Shown piece after piece: positions 43,374 to 51,915 of a stretch of 64,000 bases of DNA. The position numbers were made by a program, and so were the translations under genes. The DNA is taken from positions 1 to 64,000 of the forward strand of contig CAIYDT010000134.1 in the NCBI GenBank assembly GCA_903924985.1. The letters are read 5' to 3'. The DNA comes from an uncultured Acetobacteraceae bacterium (lineage in GTDB: Bacteria; Pseudomonadota; Alphaproteobacteria; Acetobacterales; Acetobacteraceae). Under the pieces are notes generated by a model. That model did no database searches. It was not told where the DNA came from and worked only from the letters and a program-made list of their open reading frames with translations. Each line of letters opens with the position of its first letter. Within the stretch, counting starts at the first letter, position 1.

Positions 43374-44727
43374 TGGGCAACCGCCCGCCAATCAGCAGCA
43401 AGAGATACGCCAGCCCCACGCCCGCCGGCACCGCGATCCAGGGCCTCGGGCGCAGTCGGGTAAGCGCGGCCACATGGCTCGTTGGGCCGATCACCGCCGC
43501 CGAGGCCCCCAGCACCAACGCCCGCGCGGAGTCCCGGTCCAGCGAGACATGGCCAACGCCATGCGCGCCCACCATCGACGCCAGCACCTGCCCGGCAGTG
43601 GAGAAATCCGGGGACCGAAACAGCACCCAGCACGCCATCACGAACACCAGCGTCAGCAACCAAGACACCACGCGAGGCAACGGGAACCCCCGTTGCTCCC
43701 AAACATGGTTCACTGCCAGAGCCACGCCGTGCAACCCGCCCCACACGACAAAGGTCCAGTTGGCGCCGTGCCACAACCCGCCCAGCAACATGGTCGCGAC
43801 GACGTTGACCGCCTGCCGTATCGGACCGCAACGGCTGCCTCCGAGCGGGATGTACAGATAATCCCGCAGAAACCGGCTGAGCGTCATGTGCCACCGCCGC
43901 CAGAAGTCCCGCACCGAGACGGCCCGGTATGGCGCATCGAAGTTGAACGGCAACCGCAGCCCGAACATCAGCCCCAGCCCGATGGCCATGTCCGAATAGC
44001 CCGAGAAATCGAAGTAGATCTGCAGGGTATAGGACCCCGCCGCCGCCCAGGCCTCCGCCATCGACAACGGGGTGCCCAATGCCTTCGTGAACAAGGGATC
44101 GGCGAGCATCGCAAGCGTATCGGCCAGCAGCACCTTCTTGCCCACGCCGATAATGAACAGCACGAAGCCGCGCGACAGACTGTCCCACATCGCGGGCCCG
44201 CGCGGGTCGGCGCGAAACTGGTGGATGATCTCGTTGTGCCGCACCAGCGGGCCGGCAATGAGCTGCGGGAAGAAAGAGACGAACATACAAAAGTCGAGGA
44301 ACCCGTATATGTGCCGATCGCCCCGCCGCAGGTCGATCAAATAGGAGATCTTCTGGAACACGAAAAAACTGATCCCCAGCGGCAGGATCAAATGCCACGG
44401 CTGCCAGTCGTCCCCCGCCAGCCCGAATGCGGTGCCGCGCAGGAAGTCGGCGTATTTGAACAGGCCGAGCACCGCCAGATTCAATGCCACGCCCAAGACC
44501 GGGATCGACGAATGGCGGGCCCGCCCGAACCACTGGGCAAACAACCAGTTCGCGACCGTCAGCCCCATTAGCAGCGGCACGAACCGGACGTCCCACCAGC
44601 CGTAGAAACCGAGCGACGCCAGCACCACCACGCTCTGCCGCGCCACGCGGTTGCCAGCGAACGCGTAATACAGGCCCAGCACCACCGGCAGGAAGACGAC
44701 GATGAAGAATTGCGAATTGAAAAGCAC
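43348..44727 (-). CDS. MBOAT-family O-acyltransferase (AlgI-like)
   Basis: A 459-residue polytopic membrane O-acyltransferase. The signature blocks are FWRRWHMTLSRFLRDYLYIP LGG and, later, LLGGLWHGANWTFVVWGGLH with the catalytic His in WHGA. The N-terminus FNSQFFIVVFLPVVLGLYY is typical of AlgI/PatA homologues. It starts with GTG 3 nt after the M20 stop. Together with the SGNH-like gene it probably acetylates an exported glycan. Proximity to the flagellar glycosylation genes, on the opposite strand, is suggestive only. Confidence 0.9.
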   Translation of the reverse strand: MLFNSQFFIVVFLPVVLGLYYAFAGNRVARQSVVVLASLGFYGWWDVRFVPLLMGLTVANWLFAQWFGRARHSSIPVLGVALNLAVLGLFKYADFLRGTAFGLAGDDWQPWHLILPLGISFFVFQKISYLIDLRRGDRHIYGFLDFCMFVSFFPQLIAGPLVRHNEIIHQFRADPRGPAMWDSLSRGFVLFIIGVGKKVLLADTLAMLADPLFTKALGTPLSMAEAWAAAGSYTLQIYFDFSGYSDMAIGLGLMFGLRLPFNFDAPYRAVSVRDFWRRWHMTLSRFLRDYLYIPLGGSRCGPIRQAVNVVATMLLGGLWHGANWTFVVWGGLHGVALAVNHVWEQRGFPLPRVVSWLLTLVFVMACWVLFRSPDFSTAGQVLASMVGAHGVGHVSLDRDSARALVLGASAAVIGPTSHVAALTRLRPRPWIAVPAGVGLAYLLLLIGGRLPNVFIYFQF

Positions 44728-44730
44728 CGT

Positions 44731-45855
44731 CTAGCCCAACGTCTCCAGCAGCCCCGCCAGGAATGCGGCTCGGGGGGCCAGGTTCCGCCACAGGATGTGC
44801 TCGTGCTTCACATGCGCCCCGGCGCCGGGGCAGCCGAGCCCATCCAACGTCGGAATGCCGAGCGCGGCGGTGAAATTGCCGTCGGAGCCGCCGCCGCGCG
44901 ACTGACGAGGCAGGCGGATGCCGACGTGGTCGGCAATGCCGCGGGCATGCTGGTATAGCGCCACGATGCCGGGGTTTTCGGTGTAAGGGGGGCGGTTCAT
45001 GCCGCCCCGCACGATGACGCGGCAGCCGGCGGTGCGGGCGGTCAACGCGAGCAATTGCTGCTCCATGGCTTCGCCTTCGGCCGGGGTGTTGACGCGCAGG
45101 TCGATCTCGCAGCCGGCTTCGGGGGAAACGACGTTGGGCCGCGAGCCGCCCCAGATCGGCGCCGTGTTCAGGGTGATGCCGATTTCATGATCCACCATGG
45201 CGTGGATGGCGAGGATCTGGTGCGCCAGCTCCACGGTCGCCGAGGCGCCATCCTGAAAACTGGTGCCGGCGTGCGCGCCCCGGCCCTCGACGCGTAGCGT
45301 GAACCGCCCAACGCCTTTACGCGCCGTCACGCAGGCGCCGCCCTGGCCGGCGGGTTCCGGAATCAGGGCGAACGCCGCCTGCGCGGCCTCCCGCTCGATC
45401 ACGTCGCGGGAGGACGGGCTGCCGACCTCCTCATCCGGGGTCAGCAGCAGCACGATGGGGCGTTTGGTGGGAATTTTTTGTGCCAGGATGGAGCGAACGG
45501 CATGGAACGCCAGGAAGCTGCCGGCCTTCATGTCGTAGATGCCGGGTCCGTGCGCCTTGTCGCCGTTCACCTCGTAGGGCATCGCGTCCAGGGTGCCGTG
45601 CGACCACACCGTGTCCAAATGGCCGGCGATCAGAATGGGCGCGCCCTCCCCCGGCGTGCGGGCGATCAGATTGTCACCGAAGCCGTCGCGGCCGGGGATG
45701 CGGGCGATGCCGGCGCCGGCGCGGGTGAGTTCGCCCTCCGCCACGTCCATCAGGCGGTTCACCGCCGCAGCATCGGTCGTGGGCGTTTCCATCCGCACCC
45801 AGGCGGATAGTTCGCGCAGCAGGTCGTCCGAGGTGCCGACGTTGGTCTGGATCAT
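44731..45855 (-). CDS. M20-family carboxypeptidase (CPG2-like)
   Basis: A 374-residue di-zinc peptidase of the M20 (glutamate carboxypeptidase) type. Metal and catalytic motifs are LIAGHLDTVW (H-x-D), GPGIYDMKAG, LLTPDEEVGS (E-E) and the dimerisation-domain block GRGAHAGTSFQDGASATVEL. The C-terminal His ligand lies in HVKHEHIL. The ATG start has AGGAATGG upstream; further upstream codons show no similarity. It probably hydrolyses an N-acyl amino acid or folate-type conjugate in the cytoplasm. It is first in a tandem with the MBOAT gene, though a functional link is not evident. Confidence 0.9.
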   Translation of the reverse strand: MIQTNVGTSDDLLRELSAWVRMETPTTDAAAVNRLMDVAEGELTRAGAGIARIPGRDGFGDNLIARTPGEGAPILIAGHLDTVWSHGTLDAMPYEVNGDKAHGPGIYDMKAGSFLAFHAVRSILAQKIPTKRPIVLLLTPDEEVGSPSSRDVIEREAAQAAFALIPEPAGQGGACVTARKGVGRFTLRVEGRGAHAGTSFQDGASATVELAHQILAIHAMVDHEIGITLNTAPIWGGSRPNVVSPEAGCEIDLRVNTPAEGEAMEQQLLALTARTAGCRVIVRGGMNRPPYTENPGIVALYQHARGIADHVGIRLPRQSRGGGSDGNFTAALGIPTLDGLGCPGAGAHVKHEHILWRNLAPRAAFLAGLLETLG

Positions 45856-45959
45856 GCGGCCATTCCTATGATGGCTCCCGCCGCTGGGCGCAACCGGCCG
45901 CGAGGTTGATTTGCCCCGCCGCTTCCCGCAAGAAAGCGCCCCAAGCAACAGGATCGCCG

Positions 45960-46880
45960 ATGCGCATCTACCACACTTGGCAAGGTCTGCCGGACGACGC
46001 GCGCGGTGCCATCGTCGCATTGGGCAACTTCGACGGCGTGCATCGCGGCCACGCCGGCCTGCTGCGCGCCGCCCACGCCGCCCGTCCCGCCAAGCCCCTG
46101 GCCGTGCTAACCTTCGAACCCCACCCGCGCGAAGTCTTCCGCCCCGAAGATCCCCCCTTCCGCCTGACCCTGTCCGCCGAACGCGCCGACGCGCTGGCCG
46201 CCCTGGGCGTGGCAATCCTGTACGAATTGCCCTTCAACCACGACTTCAGCCTGATGACAGCCGAGGATTTCGTGGTCGAGGTCCTGCACAAAGGCCTCGG
46301 CGCGAAACATCTGGCCTCCGGCGAGGACTTTGCCTTCGGCCACCGCCGCGGCGGCGACACGGCGTTTCTTGCCGCCCGCGCCGAGGCCCTGGGCATGGGC
46401 CTGACCCTGGTGCCGCCCGTCACCGACGCGCGGGGCCCCCTGTCGTCGACCCGCATCCGCCGAGCGCTGCAGGACGGTTACCCCGAACGGGCAACGGCGG
46501 AGCTAGGGCGCCCCTGGGCCATCCGTGGGGTGGTCGCGCACGGTGCCCGTCTGGGCCGCACCATCGGCTTCCCCACCGCCAACGTCGCGTTGGGTCAGCA
46601 TCTGGAGCCAGCGCGCGGCGTCTACGCCGTCACCGTCCGCACCGCCGACGGCGCCGTCCACAAGGGCGTCGCCAACATTGGCCGCCGCCCAACGGTGAAT
46701 GCCGGCACCGAAAGCCGGCTGGAGGTCAATTTGTTCGGCTTCTCCGGCGACATCTACGGCACCGAAATCACCGTCGCTTTGCACGCCTTCATCCGCCCAG
46801 AAATCAAATTCCCCAGCCTGGACGCCCTGAAAACCCAGATTGCCAACGATGCCGAGGAAGCGAAACGACTCCTCGGGTAA
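45960..46880 (+). CDS. ribF: Bifunctional riboflavin kinase/FAD synthetase
   Basis: A 306-residue RibF. The N-terminal adenylyltransferase has ALGNFDGVHRGHAGLL (about 20-35) and LSSTRIRRAL. The C-terminal kinase has RTIGFPTANVAL, RGVYAVTVRT and IGRRPTVNAG. It makes FMN and then FAD from riboflavin. The ATG at MRIYHTWQGL fits the family start. It does not sit with ileS or lspA as in many genomes. Confidence 0.96.
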   Translation: MRIYHTWQGLPDDARGAIVALGNFDGVHRGHAGLLRAAHAARPAKPLAVLTFEPHPREVFRPEDPPFRLTLSAERADALAALGVAILYELPFNHDFSLMTAEDFVVEVLHKGLGAKHLASGEDFAFGHRRGGDTAFLAARAEALGMGLTLVPPVTDARGPLSSTRIRRALQDGYPERATAELGRPWAIRGVVAHGARLGRTIGFPTANVALGQHLEPARGVYAVTVRTADGAVHKGVANIGRRPTVNAGTESRLEVNLFGFSGDIYGTEITVALHAFIRPEIKFPSLDALKTQIANDAEEAKRLLG

Positions 46881-46901
46881 AGAAATCAAGGAGGAAACCC
46901 T

Positions 46902-47651
46902 ATGCCCATGCTGAAACGCCCCGACGGGGAAATCTACTACGAGGAATTCGGGAAAGGCTTCCCTGTCCTGCTGTTCGCCCCCGGCGGCCTGCGCTCCCGG
47001 CTGGAAATGTGGCACCACCCCGCCAACGGCCCGCAACGCACCTGGTGCGATTGGACGCAGGTTCTCGCGGATGCCGGCTACCACGTCATCGCCATGGACC
47101 AACGCAACGCCGGCCAGTCCCGCACCGCCATCGAGGCGGATCACGGCTGGCACACCTATGCCGCCGACCACCTCGCGCTGATGGATCACGTCGGGGCCGA
47201 TAAGTTCCATGTGCTGGGCGGCTGCATCGGCGGCAGTTTTTCTCTCATGGCCGCGAAAGTCGCGCCATCGCGGGTCGCCAGCGCTGTTCTGCAAAATCCC
47301 ATCGGTGTGCATCCCGAACACCCGGACTACTTTCCCAAGAGCCACGCCGACTGGATCGTCGAAAAGCGGGCCGAGCGGCCAGAACTGGACGAGGCCAAAA
47401 TGATCGCGTTCGGCAAGAACATGTGGGATCATGAGTTCGTGTTCTGCGTGGACCGCGATTTCGTGCGCAACTGCCCGGTGCCAACCATCCTGCTGCCCGG
47501 CACGGATATCCCGCATCCGGCGGCGACGGCGACGGAGCTGGAAGCCCTGCTGCCCGGCGTCGAGGTTATCCGCGAATGGCGTGGTCCAGACCATATGGAT
47601 GCGCAACACAAACGAGTTGTCTCCTTCCTCAAAAGGCACACACCATCATGA
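46902..47651 (+). CDS. Alpha/beta-hydrolase with a cysteine nucleophile elbow
   Basis: A 249-residue alpha/beta-hydrolase-fold protein. The strand-loop-helix after VDADKFHVL-type sequence reads LGGCIGGSFSLM, so the G-x-nucleophile-x-G elbow has Cys (C108) where most members have Ser. The acid is probably Asp in LPGTDIPHP and the base His in RGPDHMDAQH. Dienelactone hydrolases use Cys in this position, but overall this looks like a general hydrolase. It has AAGGAGG upstream and shares a 4-nt ATGA overlap with the amidohydrolase gene, so the two likely act on one substrate. Confidence 0.85.
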   Translation: MPMLKRPDGEIYYEEFGKGFPVLLFAPGGLRSRLEMWHHPANGPQRTWCDWTQVLADAGYHVIAMDQRNAGQSRTAIEADHGWHTYAADHLALMDHVGADKFHVLGGCIGGSFSLMAAKVAPSRVASAVLQNPIGVHPEHPDYFPKSHADWIVEKRAERPELDEAKMIAFGKNMWDHEFVFCVDRDFVRNCPVPTILLPGTDIPHPAATATELEALLPGVEVIREWRGPDHMDAQHKRVVSFLKRHTPS

Positions 47652-48691
47652 GCACCACCACACAGGCTGCCCACAGTCCTTACCTGCCGGTGCGCGACGA
47701 CTGGCTTGCGCGCCGGGTCGAGACCGTCCTGGAACCGGAACTGCCGATCGTCGATCCGCACCACCATCTGTGGGAGCGGCCGGGCTGGAACTACATGCTC
47801 GACGATCTGCTGGCCGACACCAACTCCGGCCACAACATCGTCGGCACCGTCTTCGTGCAGTGCCGGTCGATGCACCGCGCTGGCGGACCGGAAGAGTTCC
47901 GCCCCGTCGGCGAAACCGAGTTCGTGAACGGCGTCGCCGCCATGAGCGCATCCGGCGGCTACGGTACCGCCAAGATCTGCGCCGGCATCGTGGGCCACGC
48001 CGACCTGCGCAACGGCGCGCGTGCTGCCCCGGTGTTGGAGGCCCATATCAGAGCCGGCGGTGGACGGTTCCGCGGCATCCGGCACATCACGGCCTGGGAC
48101 GCCGATCCCGCGCTCATGAATCCGGCCTACCCGATGCCGTCCGGCCTGATGGGCGACGCGACGTTCCGCCAGGGTTTCGCCTGCCTGGCCCCGTTGAACC
48201 TGACCTTCGACGCCTGGCTGTACCACCCGCAAATCGGCGACGTCGCGGCGTTGGCGCGCGCCTTCCCCGGCACCGGCATCTGCCTGAACCACATCGGCGG
48301 CCCGCTGGCGATCGGCGCCTATGCCGGGAAACGCGCCGAGGTTTTTTCCCAATGGTCCGCCGCCATCAAGGACCTGGCCACCTGCCCCAACGTCGTCGTC
48401 AAGCTCGGCGGCATGGCGATGCGGATCAACGGCTGGGATTTCCATGAGCGCGCCGAACCGCCGTCCTCGGAAGATCTGGCCGCCGCCTGGAAGCCGTATG
48501 TCGATGTGTGCATCGAGGCCTTCGGCGCCTCCCGCTGCATGTTCGAGAGCAACTTCCCGGTCGACAAAGGCTCCTACGGCTACCAGGCGTTCTGGAACGC
48601 CTGCAAAATCCTGGCAAAGGGTGCCAGCGCCTCGGAGAAGGCCGATCTGTTCTGTGGGACGGCGTCGCGGTTCTATCGGCTGGTGTTGTAA
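47648..48691 (+). CDS. Amidohydrolase-2 family metal-dependent hydrolase
   Basis: A 347-residue TIM-barrel hydrolase of the amidohydrolase-2 group (lactonases, decarboxylases). The metal motif IVDPHHHLWER is at about 36-46. Later blocks are RGIRHITAWDAD, ICLNHIGGPLAIG (barrel His) and the closing SRCMFESNFPVDK (Asp ligand region), RFYRL. It starts within the end of the alpha/beta-hydrolase gene. The pair probably forms a hydrolysis route for an imported lactone or ester. The substrate is unknown. Confidence 0.88.
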   Translation: MSTTTQAAHSPYLPVRDDWLARRVETVLEPELPIVDPHHHLWERPGWNYMLDDLLADTNSGHNIVGTVFVQCRSMHRAGGPEEFRPVGETEFVNGVAAMSASGGYGTAKICAGIVGHADLRNGARAAPVLEAHIRAGGGRFRGIRHITAWDADPALMNPAYPMPSGLMGDATFRQGFACLAPLNLTFDAWLYHPQIGDVAALARAFPGTGICLNHIGGPLAIGAYAGKRAEVFSQWSAAIKDLATCPNVVVKLGGMAMRINGWDFHERAEPPSSEDLAAAWKPYVDVCIEAFGASRCMFESNFPVDKGSYGYQAFWNACKILAKGASASEKADLFCGTASRFYRLVL

Positions 48692-48740
48692 CACCAAGCG
48701 GCGTTGAAACTGACCGATGCGATGCCTGTCTTACCGTCAT

Positions 48741-48850
48741 GGTCGGCCTTGGGCCGACCACCTCCGGAAGCGGTGGCACAGCGAAACGCCTGTGTTTACC
48801 TGCCTTCCTGGCCTGAGGTGATCGGGTCAATCCTCGGGCCAAGCCCGAGG
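48741..48850. repeat. Two REP-like palindromes in one intergenic gap
   Basis: GGTCGGC-N5-GCCGACC (48741-48759) and CCTCGGG-N5-CCCGAGG (48832-48850) are two perfect 7-bp inverted repeats. They share flanking CCGTCATGGTCG in opposite orientation (48734-48745 and, reversed, about 48851-48862). The arrangement matches the paired units at 32961-33072. Confidence 0.7.
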
Positions 48851-48918
48851 ACGACCATGACGGGAGGAGGCGACGGTGTCCGGAGAGTCAGCGGTTACGC
48901 CGGTTGGGATAACACCCC

Positions 48919-48956
48919 GCCATTTGGCGGTTCAATATATCTTGACGCCAAATGGC
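48919..48956. promoter_or_regulatory. Operator of the Xre-RES toxin-antitoxin operon
   Basis: GCCATTTGGCG (48919-48929) and CGCCAAATGGC (48946-48956) are a perfect 11-bp inverted repeat with a 16-bp spacer. Each half is itself close to palindromic (GCCA-WW-TGGC). An AT-rich stretch and TTGACG (48943-48948) lie inside, so binding would block the promoter. This is the expected place for autorepression by the Xre antitoxin. Confidence 0.7.
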
Positions 48957-48965
48957 CGGTATCCC

Positions 48966-49391
48966 ATGTTGTTGGGCATGTCACCGATAACCGCCCTACG
49001 ACCGACAGCAGCGGCCTCGGACTCGGAGATCACGCGAGCCGAGGCCGCGGCGATGTTGCGTGCCGTCCTGACGTTGTTCGACCGCTGGCAGCTTACTGTC
49101 GCCCAGGGCCGCACGCTGTTGGGCGACCCATCGGAACGGACCTACCAGCGTTGGCGCAATGGGGAGGTCGCCACCCTCCCCCGCGACACCGTCTTTCGGC
49201 TTGGCACGCTTCTCGGCATCCACAAGGCCTTGCGGTACATGTTCGCGCAGCCGGAGCGCGGCTATACCTGGATTCACACGCCGAATGAGGCGTTCGGAGG
49301 CCACAGCGCGCTCGACCGGATGCTGCAGGGCGCGCCGACCAATCTCGCCGCCGTCCGCACCTATCTCGACGCCGAGCGCGGCGGCTGGTGA
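48966..49391 (+). CDS. Xre/MbcA/ParS-type antitoxin
   Basis: A protein of about 141 residues. The N-terminal part is a helix-turn-helix region (SEITRAEAAAMLRAVLTLFD). The C-terminal toxin-binding domain of the MbcA/ParS/Xre (DUF2384) type reads LLGDPSERTYQRWRNGEVAT LPRDTVFRLGTLLGIHKALR and ends with AFGGHSALDRMLQGAPTNLA. The start is either the ATG at 48966 or that at 48978; both follow the operator. It overlaps the toxin gene by 4 nt (GTGA). Confidence 0.88.
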   Translation: MLLGMSPITALRPTAAASDSEITRAEAAAMLRAVLTLFDRWQLTVAQGRTLLGDPSERTYQRWRNGEVATLPRDTVFRLGTLLGIHKALRYMFAQPERGYTWIHTPNEAFGGHSALDRMLQGAPTNLAAVRTYLDAERGGW

Positions 49392-50065
49392 CAACGCCAC
49401 TTCGCTGGGCGGTGTCGCACCGGATCATTCGCACCATCTACCCGCCGGTCGATCTGTTCGAGGACATCGCCCCGCCCGCGGATTGGGACTTGCTGGTCGC
49501 CGCCGAAGCCAAGACCAACCCACGCGTTCTGGACGCCCTGGGCAACCTCGGCTTGGTCCCGGTTTCCCGCCGCGTCGCCGGCCCGACCGCATCTCTGGTG
49601 ATGGGCGCGTTCACGCATGCCTCGGCGGATCGACCGAGCCGCTTCGCGGACGGTAGTTACGGCGTTTGGTACTGCGGGGATCGGTTTGAGGTCGCGTTGG
49701 CGGAAACCGCCTGGCACTTCGAGCGGTTCATGCGCGCCACCGCCGAACCGCCTGGGGAGGCTGATTACCGCGAACTCGTTTGCACAGTGCACGGCCAGGT
49801 CGCGGATGGGTCCGATCCGACGCTTCTTGTGTCCGACAATTGGTCGGCCGGCCAGGCGTTTGGGCGGGAGGTCCGGCGCCAAGGAGGCGACGGCGTTGTT
49901 TACCCCAGCGTGAGGCACGAAGCTGGTCAGGCACTGGCATTGTTCTGGCCAGATTGCGTCGGGTTGCCTGTCACGCAGGCCAAGCAGTTCCGCTACGGAT
50001 GGGATGGGCAACGCATGCATCGGTATCTCGTTCACGGAACCCGCGCCTGGGTGCCGTTCCCATGA
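49388..50065 (+). CDS. RES-domain toxin
   Basis: A 225-residue RES-domain protein. The hallmark block is SRFADGSYGVWYCGDRFEVA LAETAWHFERF (about 79-109), and later VSDNWSAGQAFGREVRRQGG DGVVYPSVR. Characterised RES toxins degrade NAD+ with an ADP-ribosyltransferase-like fold, stopping growth. Here the Arg, Tyr and Glu positions of the block are present. It uses a GTG start inside the antitoxin stop. The pair is a type II toxin-antitoxin module. Confidence 0.9.
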   Translation: MTTPLRWAVSHRIIRTIYPPVDLFEDIAPPADWDLLVAAEAKTNPRVLDALGNLGLVPVSRRVAGPTASLVMGAFTHASADRPSRFADGSYGVWYCGDRFEVALAETAWHFERFMRATAEPPGEADYRELVCTVHGQVADGSDPTLLVSDNWSAGQAFGREVRRQGGDGVVYPSVRHEAGQALALFWPDCVGLPVTQAKQFRYGWDGQRMHRYLVHGTRAWVPFP

Positions 50066-50100
50066 AATGGCCGCATTTTCCTTCATACATACAGTAGCTT

Positions 50101-50248
50101 CCCGATATCCATTTGGTAGATATAGATACCAGGCAGATACCCAAGGACCACCTCACTCCCATGAGTGAGGGCGCAGACCCCGTCTCGGTCGATCTTGTTG
50201 GTGTGCTTGCTACATAATACCAGAGTATTCGATAGCTATCGGATATCC
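50101..50248. promoter_or_regulatory. AT-rich palindrome cluster with a GCTATCGGATATC site
   Basis: The gap between the RES toxin and the convergent TPR gene holds GATATCC (50104), GGTAGATATAGATACC (50115-50130), the perfect inverted repeat CCTCACTC-CCAT-GAGTGAGG (50151-50170) and two abutting perfect palindromes GATAGCTATC and GGATATCC (50231-50248). The 13-mer GCTATCGGATATC at 50235-50247 is the exact reverse complement of the parA-upstream site. No terminator-like T-run is seen. Confidence 0.5.
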
Positions 50249-50253
50249 CAACG

Positions 50254-51858
50254 CTATCCCTTCGCGACGAACGCCTTCGCCCGCGCGATCTCCGGCCGAA
50301 CGGTATCCGCGTGCCTGGCCAGCGCGATCAGTTTCCCGTAGTAGATAGCAGCCTTCTTCCGATCCCCCGCCGCCTCCGCCGCACGCGCCGCGCCGTAGTA
50401 GCCGCGGAAGCGGTTCGGCTCCCGCAGTTGGGACGCTTCGTATTCCTTCAGCGCCTCGGCCGGCTTGCCGGCTTCCAGGAGCATGTCGCCCAACAACTCT
50501 CGGGCCGGCAGGACGCGTCCGGGGGTAACGATGTGCTTCTCGTGGCTGTCTTCCAGGTCGGCTGCGGCCCGCATCAGGGTCAGGGCTTCATCGGTCTTCT
50601 TCTGGGCAAAGGCGATCCAGCCAGCGGCGGCGCGCTGCTGCACCTCGACCTCGGTGGCCCAGTACGGGTCCTTCGCGTCGACCAATGCCTGATGCAGCGC
50701 GACCAGTTGGGCGGCGTTCTGCTCCCCCGCCGCGATGTCGCCCAAACGGGCAGCGCCGAGCGCGCGGGCGAACCAGGTGATCGCTTCGGTGTAGGGCACG
50801 GTGCCGGTGGTCGTCTCCAGTTGCATCGCGGCGCGCCAATCGCCGCGCTCGAGCGCGTAGCGGGCGGGCATCGCGGCTGACGAGTATGCCGCTGGCCGCA
50901 AGGTCCGAGACGCCATTTTGACCTTGAACGCATTGGCCACGTCATTGCGGGCGTCGGCATCGCGCGCCATCTGCAGATCGGCGTACACGGCATAATCGCT
51001 GGCGTGATAGGCTTCCCCCAGCTCGTTGCCGAGGATCGCGGACTGATAGGCGCGGCGATTGGCGGCCACTGAATCCTCCCACGCGCCGACGCGGGTGAAG
51101 ATATGGGACGGCATGTGCTGGGCATGCGGTGCGGCGGGCGCGAGGCCGGCGTAACGGCGCGCGGCCGTCACGCCCCGTTGCGCGAGCGGAGGGGCGTCAT
51201 AAACATGGATCAGGTAATGCGCGATGCCCGGATGGTTCGGGTATTTGACGAGCTCCTTCTCCAGGATCGTCGCCGCTCTGCCATAGGCCGCGAAGGTCTG
51301 ATCCGCCTGCGATTGCGTGCCGGCAATATAAAGTGCGCTGAAGATCTGGGCCTCATCGTCTTTGGGGTAGCGTGCGGCAAGCGCTTCGAAGGCCTTGGAT
51401 CGTTCGGCCTGGCGCTCGTTTTCCTTATGCCGCGGCCAATCCTGGTAGTAAGCGGCAACCGCTTCGACGTAATCGCGCTCCCGCTGGGTCTTGGCGCCGA
51501 TCTTGCGGGCGTCGTCGATCGCGGCCTGGGCTTTTTCCGCCTCCTTGGGGGTGGAGCCGGCGCCGGCGAGCGGGTTCGACATCAGCAGCGCGGCGATGCC
51601 CCAATCGGCGATGGCACAGGTCGGGTCTTTCGCCAGAACATCGCGGAACGCTTGCTCCCCAGCGGTGTACCAGAAGGAGTGCAGCATCGCGACGCCGCGC
51701 TGGAAATCGGCCTGGGCGGCGGGGCTGCAAGAATTGGCAAAGGCGACCTTGCCGACATTGCCGTGGCCTTCATGGCCCTCATGCTCGTCGCGGGCGAAGG
51801 CGGGTCCGGCCGCCAGCAGCAGGGCGATGGCGCTGGCTGCGAGAATGCGGTGTGTCAT
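50254..51858 (-). CDS. Exported TPR-repeat protein of unknown function
   Basis: A 534-residue protein. The signal peptide is about 1-22 (MTHRILAASAIALLLAAGPA FA) and is followed by a His/Glu-rich segment (DEHEGHEGHGN) that may bind metal. The rest is tetratricopeptide-like helices: FQRGVAMLHSFWYTAGEQAF, ALAARYPKDDEAQIFSALYI, the conserved HPGIAHYLIHVYD and HAQHMPSHIFTRVGAW, and AGKPAEALKEYEASQLREPN. Family members are usually annotated only as TPR proteins. It is downstream of the DUF1326 and DUF2182 genes on the same strand, so a shared envelope role is possible. Confidence 0.8.
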   Translation of the reverse strand: MTHRILAASAIALLLAAGPAFARDEHEGHEGHGNVGKVAFANSCSPAAQADFQRGVAMLHSFWYTAGEQAFRDVLAKDPTCAIADWGIAALLMSNPLAGAGSTPKEAEKAQAAIDDARKIGAKTQRERDYVEAVAAYYQDWPRHKENERQAERSKAFEALAARYPKDDEAQIFSALYIAGTQSQADQTFAAYGRAATILEKELVKYPNHPGIAHYLIHVYDAPPLAQRGVTAARRYAGLAPAAPHAQHMPSHIFTRVGAWEDSVAANRRAYQSAILGNELGEAYHASDYAVYADLQMARDADARNDVANAFKVKMASRTLRPAAYSSAAMPARYALERGDWRAAMQLETTTGTVPYTEAITWFARALGAARLGDIAAGEQNAAQLVALHQALVDAKDPYWATEVEVQQRAAAGWIAFAQKKTDEALTLMRAAADLEDSHEKHIVTPGRVLPARELLGDMLLEAGKPAEALKEYEASQLREPNRFRGYYGAARAAEAAGDRKKAAIYYGKLIALARHADTVRPEIARAKAFVAKG

Positions 51859-51915
51859 GGCATGTCCTGTGTGGCTCGGCCACGATACATGACGTTTCGG
51901 TCCCGGACAAGAGCG

